64,000 nucleotides of DNA from Acinetobacter silvestris (GCF_002135235.1 NZ_NEGB01000003.1:1-64000); one strand, 5' to 3'; positions 52,428 to 61,792 are shown, numbered from the stretch's first letter. Numbers and translations: made by a program. The notes: generated by a model from the sequence alone, not told the origin.

Positions 52428-52621
52428 ATGAATTTGATAAATGGATGAGCACAATAGGTCTGAATGTTATCCGTCATGCTAATTGTTGCCGTATAGCTTT
52501 TGATGGTGGTCGGCAATCCCGACAGGTTGAGATTGATGATCTTCAAAACCAACTCTCATGCTGTCGTGAAGAAAATAAAGGTTTATTAGAGAGAGTAAAT
52601 GACCTCAATTTCCCTCGCTGA
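52424..52621 (+). CDS. Phage hypothetical protein (65 aa)
   Basis: Short protein with a C-terminal helical stretch (IDDLQNQLSCCREENKGLL). The start overlaps the previous stop and follows the repeated GGAG segment. No family recognised. Confidence 0.5.
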   Translation: MNEFDKWMSTIGLNVIRHANCCRIAFDGGRQSRQVEIDDLQNQLSCCREENKGLLERVNDLNFPR

Positions 52622-53012
52622 ATATCACAAACAGTTTAGCGGTGGTCGGAAGACTACCTCTAAACGCAATAAACCCAATAAATTCAATGCTCAGAAGATC
52701 GAAAAGAACGGAATGAAGTTCGATAGCCAAAAGGAGTACAAGCGTTATATCGAGCTTACAGCGATGCAGCAACGAGGTGAAATTCTAGACTTAAGGTGTC
52801 AGGTCAAATTTGAGCTTGCACCTAAGGTAAAAATTGCAGGGGAAAAGAGGGCTAAACCTGCATTGAGATATTTTGCAGATTTTACCTATATCAAAAATGG
52901 CATGTTGATCGTTGAAGATGTGAAGTCAGCAGTAACGAGAAAGTTGGCAAGTTTTAGAAACAAGAAGCATTTGATGAAAACAGTACATGACATAGACATT
53001 AAAGAAGTTTGA
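52599..53012 (+). CDS. DUF1064-family phage protein (nuclease-like)
   Basis: The 137-residue protein fits DUF1064: NAQKIEKNGMKFDSQKEYKRYIEL, then RYFADFTYIKNGMLIVEDVKS, in which E..D/DxK residues resemble a PD-(D/E)XK-like endonuclease fold. In several phages such a gene replaces RusA-type resolvases; a junction or branched-DNA role is inference. Confidence 0.7.
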   Translation: MTSISLAEYHKQFSGGRKTTSKRNKPNKFNAQKIEKNGMKFDSQKEYKRYIELTAMQQRGEILDLRCQVKFELAPKVKIAGEKRAKPALRYFADFTYIKNGMLIVEDVKSAVTRKLASFRNKKHLMKTVHDIDIKEV

Positions 53013-53022
53013 GGGATTTTTT

Positions 53023-53574
53023 ATGAATGCAGTAGCAGAAAAGTTTGAACAGTTTGAATGGTTGACTCATGGCATTACAGCGAAGTCGCCTATTTTTGGT
53101 CAAGAGTCTCACAGTACTGGGGAGAAACCATTGGATTATCAAGATCGTTTGGGTGCTATTGCAAGTATGGATACGCAGTTAGAAAAGTCGGTGACATCGC
53201 TAATAATTTATGGCGAAATGGCTAAGTCAGACTATGAATATATTCGTAATCACTTAGCTAAAATTATGATGAATGGGGCTGTTCAGGATAAGAAGCGAGA
53301 GCCTGAGCATATTGCAATTTATCACTTATCATGGCTTGTTGCTCGGATGGTGATTGATTTCTCGATGAATCCTGAGTTGGAGGATAATTTCACGCCCCAA
53401 GGTCGGTTGTATTATGCAGGCGTAAAGACACATCAAATGGCGGTCAATGCATATCGTCAAACTTGGAAGTCCTACGAAAACATGATGGTGATTGCGTTAG
53501 AAACATCAATAAAATCCGCATCAAGTGCTGTTGAAAAATATCGTAAAAATACATACAAAGAAGCAAAAATTTAA
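53023..53574 (+). CDS. Phage hypothetical protein, candidate late regulator
   Basis: The 183-residue protein shows no family that I recognise with certainty. It is helical (EHIAIYHLSWLVARMVIDFSM, TSIKSASSAVEKYRKNTYK). It precedes a 240-base gap with two palindromes and a terminator, then the nin-like and late genes. That is the place of an antitermination protein, but the sequence alone does not prove it. Confidence 0.5.
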   Translation: MNAVAEKFEQFEWLTHGITAKSPIFGQESHSTGEKPLDYQDRLGAIASMDTQLEKSVTSLIIYGEMAKSDYEYIRNHLAKIMMNGAVQDKKREPEHIAIYHLSWLVARMVIDFSMNPELEDNFTPQGRLYYAGVKTHQMAVNAYRQTWKSYENMMVIALETSIKSASSAVEKYRKNTYKEAKI

Positions 53575-53575
53575 A

Positions 53576-53616
53576 GTTAGCATTATTCTGCTAACTAAGG
53601 TATAGTTTTTCTATAC
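53576..53616. promoter_or_regulatory. Two adjacent inverted repeats before the late-side genes
   Basis: GTTAGCA (53576-53582) / TGCTAAC (53589-53595), and GTATAG (53600-53605) / CTATAC (53611-53616). Neither is followed directly by a T-run. They lie between the end of the early operon and a terminator at 53652, where a regulatory site is expected. Confidence 0.5.
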
Positions 53617-53651
53617 TGGTCGTATTACGGTTTGACCAACTGATATTTAAA

Positions 53652-53676
53652 AGCCTCGCTAATTGCGGGGTTTTTT
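53652..53676 (+). terminator. Rho-independent terminator in the 53.6 kb gap
   Basis: AGCCTCGC TAATT GCGGGG then TTTTTT. It stands before the small gene at 53701 and could be the antitermination target of the late phase. Confidence 0.75.
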
Positions 53677-53700
53677 ATTGTCTAAATTTAGGAGAATCAA

Positions 53701-53811
53701 ATGCTCCAATTTTTAATACAGTTATTCTGCTTACATGAGTATGAATACGAACAAGATGATTTATTTATAAAACTTGAATGTCGTAAATGTGAAAAAATAA
53801 AGTTTGAATAA
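53701..53811 (+). CDS. Phage small protein (36 aa), CxxC
   Basis: The short frame MLQFLIQLFCLHEYEYEQDD to ECRKCEKIKFE has an AGGAG site 6 bases before its ATG and ends 2 bases before the next start. It includes a CRKC pair. Too small to assign; packing supports translation. Confidence 0.55.
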   Translation: MLQFLIQLFCLHEYEYEQDDLFIKLECRKCEKIKFE

Positions 53812-53813
53812 AA

Positions 53814-54089
53814 ATGCGTAATTCAAAGAGGCTTAATCAGGTTCGCTCATTACCATGTGTAAAGTGTGGAAATCCTGAATCACAAGCAGCTCATTCTAAT
53901 TTCGCTAAACATGGCAAAGGGCGAGGCATTAAAGCCTCAGACGAATTTACTATTCCGTTGTGTGTAGGCTGTCACCAATGGCTTGACCAATATCACTCAA
54001 TGAGTCGTTATGAGTCAAAAGCATGGTTTGAGCAGATGCTGATTAAGACCAATCGGATGTTAAGTATTGAGGATAGAGAGGTGTTTTGA
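53814..54089 (+). CDS. HNH-type / DUF968-like phage protein (nin-region)
   Basis: The 91-residue protein has CxxC (LPCVKCGNPE), then QAAHSN, and PLCVGCHQWLDQYH: an HNH-like zinc-ribbon pattern as in YbcO/DUF968 and some NinG-type recombination proteins. A single-stranded or structure-specific nuclease role is inferred. Next to NinB, so a nin-like region. Confidence 0.7.
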   Translation: MRNSKRLNQVRSLPCVKCGNPESQAAHSNFAKHGKGRGIKASDEFTIPLCVGCHQWLDQYHSMSRYESKAWFEQMLIKTNRMLSIEDREVF

Positions 54090-54361
54090 TGGGCAAGATA
54101 TTTAGCTGCACAACAAAGCCCAAAAAATATATAGCAGTTGAGTTTATTGATGACCCAAAAGAGATAGGAGAACTTAAAGAAGCTCTAAGTCAATTTGGTG
54201 CCAATATTTATTCACAAGACGATGGGGTTTTCATCTCCACCATTATTGGCAATTCAAAACTGAAAGCAGGTGATTTTATTTTAATTAATGAACTTAAGAT
54301 GGCTTTTATTTACTCAAAAAAAGAATTTGAAGAAAACTTTAGAGTGCATTCTGAATGCTAG
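54089..54361 (+). CDS. Phage hypothetical protein (90 aa)
   Basis: Begins MGKIFSCTTKPKKYIAVEF. Small alpha/beta protein; no family recognised. ATG 54089 overlaps the upstream TGA. Confidence 0.55.
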   Translation: MGKIFSCTTKPKKYIAVEFIDDPKEIGELKEALSQFGANIYSQDDGVFISTIIGNSKLKAGDFILINELKMAFIYSKKEFEENFRVHSEC

Positions 54362-54374
54362 CAGGGAGTAGGAA

Positions 54375-54869
54375 ATGCAAAAAGCCGTGTTTCCTATCAG
54401 TTCTCACGCCGATGTCACTAAAGTCATTAGCTTTATGCATACCCATTACACCAAGGCATTAGAAGAAAATAAACCTTTGGTGGTGAGGATTGATCAGAAA
54501 CAAGAAGATAGGTCTAAGGCTCAAAACCGTTTGTATTGGATGTGGCTCACCCAATGGGCTAAACACCAAGGCAATGATAAAGAATCAGAGCATTTATATT
54601 TCAAGAAGAAGTTTCTATCGGTCATCTTTAATCGTGATGATGTAGGTCAATATAAGAATACATTTGCAGCAGTCAAAGTTTTAAAGGATCAAAACCACCC
54701 AATGTATGAACAGGTGGCAAATGGCCTTAATGACTTGATTAGCACAACAGATGCGTCGGTTGATCAGTTCACTGAATACCTAAATGACATACATGCATTT
54801 TGCTTAAAACATGGGTGTTATTTAAATACGCCTGATGACTTGATGTATGCATGGGAAATGAAGCAATGA
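54375..54869 (+). CDS. ninB: NinB-like recombination protein
   Basis: The 164-residue protein matches NinB (lambda Orf): KPLVVRIDQKQEDRSKAQNRLYWMWLTQWA near residue 40, and YFKKKFLSVIFNRDD. NinB binds single-stranded DNA and assists phage recombination, in line with the Bet/Exo module of the left operon. Confidence 0.85.
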   Translation: MQKAVFPISSHADVTKVISFMHTHYTKALEENKPLVVRIDQKQEDRSKAQNRLYWMWLTQWAKHQGNDKESEHLYFKKKFLSVIFNRDDVGQYKNTFAAVKVLKDQNHPMYEQVANGLNDLISTTDASVDQFTEYLNDIHAFCLKHGCYLNTPDDLMYAWEMKQ

Positions 54870-55495
54870 AAAGACCTAATCCACCTGAAAGACTTCTTGA
54901 ATTGGATCCTATCGATGATATGGACTTCGAACCTGCTTTTGAGCTGAAAGAGTGGATATGGGAAACATTCTTAGATTCCAATTCGGATTTATATAACGAG
55001 GAACATGAGCACCTGACTTACTTCAATAAACGATTCTTTGAAGTGCTTTGGGCATCATCTGCATTTATCAAAGCTGAAAAATATGTATTAGGTCAAACTG
55101 AAAAAGTGATGATCAATGTTGGTGGCTGGAAGAAAGCACGACAAGAAAAACAAATGATTAATTGGTTCGGTCATGTTCCTACATACCTAATCACCATTGA
55201 TGCTCGATATGCTGCGGAAGCGAGTGATGCTGACTTTTGTGCATTGATAGAGCATGAGCTATGTCATATCGGTGCGAAGCGAACTGAAGATGGTGAGATG
55301 ATATTTAGTCCCATTACTGGTGAGCCAAAGCACTACTTACGCGGTCATGATGTTGAAGAATTTCATACTGTGGTTCAGCGTTACGGTGCATCTGAATCAG
55401 TCCAAAAAATGGTGGACTTGGCAAATGAAGGCCCAATAATTCGGAAAGCCAATATTGCTCATGCATGTGGTACGTGTTTATTGAAGTTGGCTTAA
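54866..55495 (+). CDS. Putative phage metallopeptidase
   Basis: The 209-residue protein has a zinc peptidase motif HELCH (CALIEHELCHIGAK) with a third candidate ligand in GHDVEEFHTVVQRYG. This matches the family of putative phage metallopeptidases found near terminases. The substrate is unknown. ATG 54866 overlaps the ninB stop (ATGA). Confidence 0.8.
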   Translation: MKRPNPPERLLELDPIDDMDFEPAFELKEWIWETFLDSNSDLYNEEHEHLTYFNKRFFEVLWASSAFIKAEKYVLGQTEKVMINVGGWKKARQEKQMINWFGHVPTYLITIDARYAAEASDADFCALIEHELCHIGAKRTEDGEMIFSPITGEPKHYLRGHDVEEFHTVVQRYGASESVQKMVDLANEGPIIRKANIAHACGTCLLKLA

Positions 55496-55539
55496 TTTTT
55501 TGCCGATCTTGCTATACGTAGCTATACAAAGAGGTGGTT

Positions 55540-56001
55540 ATGGCAACCCTAAAAGAGCCTGTAAAAATATTTATAGTTCAAGCTCTTGCATGCCGTGACA
55601 CCCCTCAAGAAGTTGCGGAACTTGTTAAGCAAGAATACGGAGTCAAAATTGAACGCTCACAAGTAGCTTTATACGATCCAACTAAAGCAGCAGGGAAAAA
55701 TCTTTCTAAAAAATTCATTGAGCTTTTTAATGAAACACGTAAGAAATTTGATGAGGGTCTGATTGATATTCCAATCGCAAATAAACATTACCGCATGAGA
55801 AAGTACGACAAGCTCCTTGAAAAAAATGCAAAAAACACCGTGATGTCACTTAGTATTCTCAAACAGGCTGCTGAGGATATAGGTGGGAAGTATACCAATC
55901 GGCAAGAGATTACTGGTAAAGATGGTCAGCCATTAATGAGTATTTCTGATGCTGAATTGGACAAGAGAATTAAAGAGGCTGAAGCCAAAGCGAGACAATA
56001 A
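55540..56001 (+). CDS. DUF2280 protein, small terminase
   Basis: The 153-residue protein fits DUF2280: MATLKEPVKIFIVQALACRD and EYGVKIERSQVALYDPTKAAGKNLS, a helix-turn-helix-like DNA-binding region. In P22-like Acinetobacter phages this gene precedes the large terminase. It should recognise the packaging site. ATG 55540 has an AGAGG site; TAATG overlap with the next gene. Confidence 0.8.
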   Translation: MATLKEPVKIFIVQALACRDTPQEVAELVKQEYGVKIERSQVALYDPTKAAGKNLSKKFIELFNETRKKFDEGLIDIPIANKHYRMRKYDKLLEKNAKNTVMSLSILKQAAEDIGGKYTNRQEITGKDGQPLMSISDAELDKRIKEAEAKARQ

Positions 56002-57455
56002 TGACTAGAGAAGAAAAAATAGCTTATTTAGCATTATTGGAAGAAAAAAACCGCAGGGATGAAACGTATCAATACAAGCATTTTGGTGAAAAACTTTACC
56101 CATTTCAGCGCGATTTAGTTCAGTCCACATCTAATTATTCACAAGTCATGCTTATGGCTGCAAACCGTGTCGGCAAAACGATGACAGGCACGTACATCGA
56201 TACGATGCATGCCCTTGGTCATTATCCAGATTGGTGGGATGGACACACGTTTAATCACGCGCCTTTAATTTGGTTGCTTGGTTATTCAGGTGAAAAGATT
56301 CGAGATTTATTACAAGCGCCTATCTTTGGTCGTCGTATCGAGAATGAGTGGAGAGGTGGGTTGATCCCGCCTGAGTATATTCTTGAGCATGAATCAATGA
56401 CTGGCACACCGAATGCTATGCGTACCGTATATGTGCGTCATGGTGGTGGCGGTGATGTTCAATATCAAAGCTCTAAAGTTCAGTTATGGTCATATTCGCA
56501 AGGCCAACACGCTTTAATGGGTGACTCAGTTGATTGGTACCATATTGATGAAGAACCAAGAGATCAGCAGATTTTCCCACAAGTCTTAGTTCGTACAGCA
56601 ACAGGTGATCAGGGGCTTGGTGGTCGGGGTATTTTGACATTTACACCTGAAAATGGTCGTACTGAGTTGGTTGTTCAATTCATGGATACACCATCAAAAG
56701 GGCAGAAGTTAATTACAGCAGGTTGGGATGATGCACCACACTTAACAACTGAAGTTAAAGAGACGCTTTTAGCTTCATTTCCTGTACATCAACGTGATAT
56801 GCGAACCAAAGGTATTCCAATGCTCGGTCATGGTCGTATTTACGATCTGAGTGAGGATTTTGTGACATGCGATCCATTTGATATTCCTGACCATTGGAAG
56901 GTGATTGATGGTATGGACTTTGGTTGGGATCATCCTCAAGCGCAAATTCAGTTAGCTATTGATATGGATACTGAAACAATTTATGTGACACATGCATGGA
57001 AGCAAAGGCATGTATCTCCAAATGATGCTTGGGGCGCAACTAAGTTTTGGTCGAAAGATGTACCTACGGCATGGCCTTTGGACGGATTGCAAACTGAAAA
57101 AGGTTCAGGAAAACAGCAAAAGGCTTATTACAAAGATGCTGGGTTCAAAATGCTGAATGAGCATGCAACATGGCCAGATGGTTCAAATGGTGTAGAGGCG
57201 GGATTATTTGAAATACTTGACCTTATGCGAAAAGGTAAATTTAAGGTATTTAAAGGCTTGAGAGTTTGGCTTGATGAGTTTTTACAATATCACCGCGATG
57301 AAAAAGGGCGAATCTCCAAGACAGGCGATGATGTTTTGGATGCAACGCGCTATGCATACATGATGAGACGATTTGCGATTTCAAAAGGATTGGTTGGGAA
57401 ATCAAAAACCAAATCTCCACCTCCACCACTTGCAACAAGGACAACATTGTCATGA
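56001..57455 (+). CDS. Phage terminase large subunit
   Basis: The 484-residue packaging motor has Walker A MLMAANRVGKTMTGTYI, a Walker-B-like stretch SVDWYHIDEEPRD and nuclease acidic residues (KVIDGMDFGWDHPQAQ and DDVLDATRYAYMM). It translocates and cuts DNA into the prohead together with the portal and DUF2280 protein. Overlaps the portal gene by 4 bases. Confidence 0.92.
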   Translation: MTREEKIAYLALLEEKNRRDETYQYKHFGEKLYPFQRDLVQSTSNYSQVMLMAANRVGKTMTGTYIDTMHALGHYPDWWDGHTFNHAPLIWLLGYSGEKIRDLLQAPIFGRRIENEWRGGLIPPEYILEHESMTGTPNAMRTVYVRHGGGGDVQYQSSKVQLWSYSQGQHALMGDSVDWYHIDEEPRDQQIFPQVLVRTATGDQGLGGRGILTFTPENGRTELVVQFMDTPSKGQKLITAGWDDAPHLTTEVKETLLASFPVHQRDMRTKGIPMLGHGRIYDLSEDFVTCDPFDIPDHWKVIDGMDFGWDHPQAQIQLAIDMDTETIYVTHAWKQRHVSPNDAWGATKFWSKDVPTAWPLDGLQTEKGSGKQQKAYYKDAGFKMLNEHATWPDGSNGVEAGLFEILDLMRKGKFKVFKGLRVWLDEFLQYHRDEKGRISKTGDDVLDATRYAYMMRRFAISKGLVGKSKTKSPPPPLATRTTLS

Positions 57456-59680
57456 CAGATAAGACAGAAAAAGACACTGATATTCTTGAGCGTGTGCGTA
57501 CGTTGTGCGACGAAGCGGAGGATTATTGGCAAGATAATTACAAAATGGGAAAGGATGATCGTCAGTTTGTGACCATTGATAAAGAGCAATGGAGCGAAAA
57601 AGACCGTAAATCTCGTGAAGCTGCAAACATCCCAACTTTGACCTTTAATGTGCTTCGGACGTATTGCAAACAGCAAATCAATTCAGCTCGACTCAATCGA
57701 CAGCAAATCAAAGCTGAACCAGTCGATGATATTGCAGATCCAGCGGTTGCAAAAATCTTTAACGGATTACTCCGTGATACTGAAATTACCAGTGGTGCGG
57801 ATAATGCTTATGATGCAGCGGTGGAGGGGGTGGTTTACGGTGGAATAGGTTTCGTCCGTATTCATGTTGATTATGTTTCTCCTGATAGCTTTCAGCAAGA
57901 ACCTAAAATACTCACCATTCACAATCCAGACTCTGTTTTTCTAGATCCATTGAGTAAAGAATTAGACGGCTCTGATGCTCGTTATGTGGTTATTAAAACT
58001 TGGCTACCAAGAGCAGATATTATTGATCAGTATGGTGAGGATGCTGTAAGTGATTTTGATGATTCAACTCAAAATAGCGACTGGCTTAATCATGCTGATA
58101 AAACGGTATGTGTTGCTGAAATGTTTGAATTGCAACGTAAATCCAAAACACTATATTTGTTAGTGGATGGCACAACGACCTACGATGAACCCAAAGATCC
58201 ATCACTGATTGAGAATCAAAGGGAGAGCTACGAGGAAAAATGCTGGTGGTATAAACTGACTGGCTCTAAGGTTTTAGAGAATCGTGAATTTATTGTACCG
58301 ATGATACCTATCATCCCTGTATATGGTGATGTGACATGGGATGGTGAGAAACGCTATGTCTATTCAATGGTGCATTTTGCGAAAGATCCTCAAAAGCTTT
58401 ATAACTTCTGGAAGTCGTCAGAAGCGCAACAAATTTTAGAAGGGTTGCGTAAGCAATATCTAATATCGGTTGAAGCTTCTCGTGATTTAACTGAATGGGC
58501 CAATCCTAACAATTATCAGGTATTGCGCTATAACCAAATTAATGATGAAAGTAATTTACCCTTAGCTCCACCTCAACAATTACCTGCATTGACTGCGCTC
58601 AACGGCATTTTAAATGCAGCAGATGGGGCAAAACAAAGCATTGAGCAGATTCTTAATATGCAACCTGCAGCGATGGGGAGCGATGAAAGAGGATTATCAG
58701 GTAAAGCAATTGGTATGTTGCAACAACGTGCAGATGTTAGTCATTTTCACATCACTGATAATTTGAATAAATCGCTTGCTCAAGTTGGGCGTGTGCTGAT
58801 TGGGATTTATCAAAAAGCATATTCAGTGCAAATGGTAAAACGTATCACAGGTGAAGATAACAAGACGGAACGCGTGCAGATTAATGCGCCCGCACCGATG
58901 CAACAGGACGGCAAACAGATTGACGGCATTATTGATGGCATTTTGAATAACTTAACGGTTGGTCGTTATGATATTCGTATGTCGACTGGCCCAAGCTTTA
59001 TTAGTCAACGTCAAGAGAATAAGCAAGCACTTACAGAGTTATTGCAATTTGTTCCACAGATCGGTCAAGTCGCACCAGACTTACTGCTTAAAGCGTTTGA
59101 TGATGGCAATATGCTTGAAGATATTGTTGAGCGTATCAAAAAATCACTAGATCCTAGATTAACGCAAGAAGGTGAGGGTGATTCGCAAGTGCAAGCTGTT
59201 GTGCAACAGTATCAGCAACAAATGCAGCAGCTTCAGCAAGCATTACAACAAGCTCAAGCACAAGTTGAAGATAAGAACGCGGAACGTCAAGCTAAGTTTG
59301 AGATTGAGAAACTCAAAGCAGAAACAACACTTGCAGTAGCTCAAATCAATAATGTAGCTAAAGCTGAACTTGAAGAGCTAAAAGGTGCAATCAATTTGAT
59401 TCTGCAACACATGCAACCACCTGAAGAATGGCTTGATACAAATTCCCAGAATCAGTCACCACCACCCGAACAACAGTTTCATGAAGAACCGCCACCAGGC
59501 GGTTTTTTTACGCCTGAAGAAGCGCAACAGCAAATGCCTGATCAGCAAATGTTGGGGCAACAGGCACAGCAACAAAATAACGCACCCAATGACGGCCAGT
59601 TTGGGATAGATGCGCAAAACATGGCTGTAGATGAACAAAATTCCGAACTTGACGGTTTTCAAGGCATAAGTGAGCAATGA
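57452..59680 (+). CDS. P22-like portal protein
   Basis: The 742-residue protein resembles the P22 portal family: NIPTLTFNVLRTYCKQQINS, AYDAAVEGVVYGGIGFVRI, HNPDSVFLDPLSKELDGSDA, a long C-terminal glutamine-rich coiled coil (about residues 585-660) and a low-complexity tail. It forms the DNA entry ring at one vertex. Its length matches P22 gp1 (725 aa). Confidence 0.9.
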   Translation: MTDKTEKDTDILERVRTLCDEAEDYWQDNYKMGKDDRQFVTIDKEQWSEKDRKSREAANIPTLTFNVLRTYCKQQINSARLNRQQIKAEPVDDIADPAVAKIFNGLLRDTEITSGADNAYDAAVEGVVYGGIGFVRIHVDYVSPDSFQQEPKILTIHNPDSVFLDPLSKELDGSDARYVVIKTWLPRADIIDQYGEDAVSDFDDSTQNSDWLNHADKTVCVAEMFELQRKSKTLYLLVDGTTTYDEPKDPSLIENQRESYEEKCWWYKLTGSKVLENREFIVPMIPIIPVYGDVTWDGEKRYVYSMVHFAKDPQKLYNFWKSSEAQQILEGLRKQYLISVEASRDLTEWANPNNYQVLRYNQINDESNLPLAPPQQLPALTALNGILNAADGAKQSIEQILNMQPAAMGSDERGLSGKAIGMLQQRADVSHFHITDNLNKSLAQVGRVLIGIYQKAYSVQMVKRITGEDNKTERVQINAPAPMQQDGKQIDGIIDGILNNLTVGRYDIRMSTGPSFISQRQENKQALTELLQFVPQIGQVAPDLLLKAFDDGNMLEDIVERIKKSLDPRLTQEGEGDSQVQAVVQQYQQQMQQLQQALQQAQAQVEDKNAERQAKFEIEKLKAETTLAVAQINNVAKAELEELKGAINLILQHMQPPEEWLDTNSQNQSPPPEQQFHEEPPPGGFFTPEEAQQQMPDQQMLGQQAQQQNNAPNDGQFGIDAQNMAVDEQNSELDGFQGISEQ

Positions 59681-60494
59681 TATGGAAAATATAGAGCAAT
59701 CAGCAGAACAGACCGAATCAACCGCAGCACCTATTGAAGCAGAGCAACCGCCTGAACAAACTGAAGGTAATGGTGAAGGTGGAAGTGAGGTTGAATTAAC
59801 AGAAGAACAGCAAGCTGAAGCCACAAAAAAGGCTGAGGAAGAAAAAGCCGTTCATCGTCAAAAAACCATTGATCAGCGCTTTGCAAAACTGACTTGGGAG
59901 AAGAATGAAGCAATTCGTGAAGCCCAAACATTACGCGAAAAATACGGAACTGCTGAACATAAAGAGCTTAAAGCACCTGAACTGCATGATTTTGAGTCTG
60001 TTGAAGATTATGCGAATGCTTTGTCAAAGTATCAGCAAAGCAAAGCTGAGCAAGACTATAACAGTCGTTTTGAACGGCAACGTAGTGAACAGTTGCGTCA
60101 AGCTCAAGCATTGACGCTTTCTAACGCAGAAGCTGAATTTAAAAAGACGCATGCAGATTATGTGCAAGTCGTTCAGTCATTAGTGCATCTAAGCGGGGGA
60201 GAATTACCCGAACAGCTCAGTATTGCTGTATTAGAACTTGGTGATGCGGCACCTGCAGTGCTTTATGAAATTGGTAAAGACCCTGTTGATTTTGTTGAAT
60301 TACTCAATATGTCACCTATGCATCAATTGATGAAAATTGGTGAAGTCCGTGCATCACTCAAAAACATTCCTAAAATCCCAAAAACCCCCAATGCTCCTGC
60401 GCCAGTGACTCCACCAAAAGGTGGGGCAAACTCAAAAAAAGATCCGTATAAAGGCTCTGATGATGAGTTTCTGCGTAGTCGTGGCTTAGCTTAA
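59670..60494 (+). CDS. Phage scaffolding protein
   Basis: The 274-residue acidic, helical protein lies between portal and coat, the P22 scaffold position. The N-terminus is rich in E and Q and has coiled-coil character; the C-terminus has a P/K segment. The start is GTG 59670, with AAGG 5 bases upstream, or ATG 59682. The assignment is from position and composition. Confidence 0.75.
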   Translation: MSNDMENIEQSAEQTESTAAPIEAEQPPEQTEGNGEGGSEVELTEEQQAEATKKAEEEKAVHRQKTIDQRFAKLTWEKNEAIREAQTLREKYGTAEHKELKAPELHDFESVEDYANALSKYQQSKAEQDYNSRFERQRSEQLRQAQALTLSNAEAEFKKTHADYVQVVQSLVHLSGGELPEQLSIAVLELGDAAPAVLYEIGKDPVDFVELLNMSPMHQLMKIGEVRASLKNIPKIPKTPNAPAPVTPPKGGANSKKDPYKGSDDEFLRSRGLA

Positions 60495-60506
60495 GGTAAT
60501 TAAAAT

Positions 60507-61739
60507 ATGACTGGAAATAAAGTTTTAACTCATGATGTTGTAGCAAAAGAAGCTGCGGCAATGCTGATTGAAGAATCGGTATTTATCAAATCGATCAACC
60601 GTGGCCGTGAACAAGAATTCGAAAAAGATAAAGCCGGCTATAAAGTGGGTGAGTCAGTACGAATCAAGATTCCACCCATTCCTATTGTGACTGAAGGTAA
60701 AGAATATAGCAGTGAAGATGCGAGTTTAAACGCGCAAGAATCATCTCGCATTTTGAAAGTAGACACTCAAAAGCATGTCTCTTTGCAATTTGGGGCTGCT
60801 GAACAAGCCTTAAATTTGACTCAATTCAAAGACCGCTTTCTAAAGCCTGCAATTCAATCATTAGCCACGGATCTTGATGCAGACTTATTAAAACGTGCAA
60901 TTGTGACCGTCAATAACGGTACTTTGATTGGCGCAAATGAAGCCTCACCTTTAGCTCCTTTTGGTCGCGCTCGTGAAATGCTTGCACGCTCATTAACACC
61001 TACAGCGGGTCGTATTGCATTACTGTCATCTGAATTTACCAATGGCATTGTTGATACCTCAGGTACTTTATTTAATCCCAATGCTGAAATCGCCAAGCAA
61101 TATAAAGAAGGCTATGTGGGTCGTGCGCGTGGTTTTGACTTTGTGGAGTCAGAGCATATTTATCGTCAAGAAAATGGTAAGACATCTGGCATTACCGTGA
61201 ATGGTGCAGGTCAAACAGGCGGTACATTGACCGTGGGTGGTTTGTCCAATGGTGATGAAATCAAAGCAGGTCAAGTATTTACATTGACAGGCGTTGAAAT
61301 GTTGCATCCATTGACCCGTAAGTCTTACGGAAAATTGATGCAGTTTGTTGTACTTGAAGATGTGACTGCAGGTGGAGCGACAGCAACTTTAAAAATCTAT
61401 CCTGAAATTACACCCAATGCGATTGGTGCTAATAAACAAGCCAATGCAAATGTATCCGCATCGGCATTGAATGGGGTTGCACTCGCGTTTATCGGTGGTG
61501 ATGATGATGTAATTGATCAAGCGCTTTGTTATACCAAAGATGCATTTAGCGCTGCCTTTGTCCCGTTAAAGGTACTTGCAGGTTGTGAGGGCTATGCATT
61601 CAACACCGAAACCATGGCATTGCGTGTGCAAACAGGTGGTAACTGGGTCAGCGATTATGAAGGGACACGTATCGATGTTCTTTATGGTTTTACCATGGTC
61701 CGTGGTAATCATGCGGCTCGTATTGGTCGTATCGGCTAA
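60507..61739 (+). CDS. P22-like coat protein
   Basis: The 410-residue protein resembles P22 gp5: VVAKEAAAMLIEESVFIKSINRG, KAGYKVGESVRIKIPP and HVSLQFGAAEQALNL near the N-terminus, an HK97-fold body with an inserted domain (GAGQTGGTLTVGGLSNGDE), and DYEGTRIDVLYGFTMVRGNHA near the C-terminus. It builds the icosahedral head. A strong hairpin terminator follows. Confidence 0.88.
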   Translation: MTGNKVLTHDVVAKEAAAMLIEESVFIKSINRGREQEFEKDKAGYKVGESVRIKIPPIPIVTEGKEYSSEDASLNAQESSRILKVDTQKHVSLQFGAAEQALNLTQFKDRFLKPAIQSLATDLDADLLKRAIVTVNNGTLIGANEASPLAPFGRAREMLARSLTPTAGRIALLSSEFTNGIVDTSGTLFNPNAEIAKQYKEGYVGRARGFDFVESEHIYRQENGKTSGITVNGAGQTGGTLTVGGLSNGDEIKAGQVFTLTGVEMLHPLTRKSYGKLMQFVVLEDVTAGGATATLKIYPEITPNAIGANKQANANVSASALNGVALAFIGGDDDVIDQALCYTKDAFSAAFVPLKVLAGCEGYAFNTETMALRVQTGGNWVSDYEGTRIDVLYGFTMVRGNHAARIGRIG

Positions 61740-61752
61740 TCAATCAAATCGA

Positions 61753-61792
61753 TGACAACACATGCCCCTGAAATGGGGCGTTGTCATTTTTG
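61753..61792 (+). terminator. Strong terminator after the coat gene
   Basis: TGACAAC and TTGTCA close an extended stem that includes GCCCC / GGGGC, followed by TTTTT. It lies 14 bases after the coat stop and overlaps the next leader, so coat mRNA could be made in excess over the tail genes. Confidence 0.8.
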
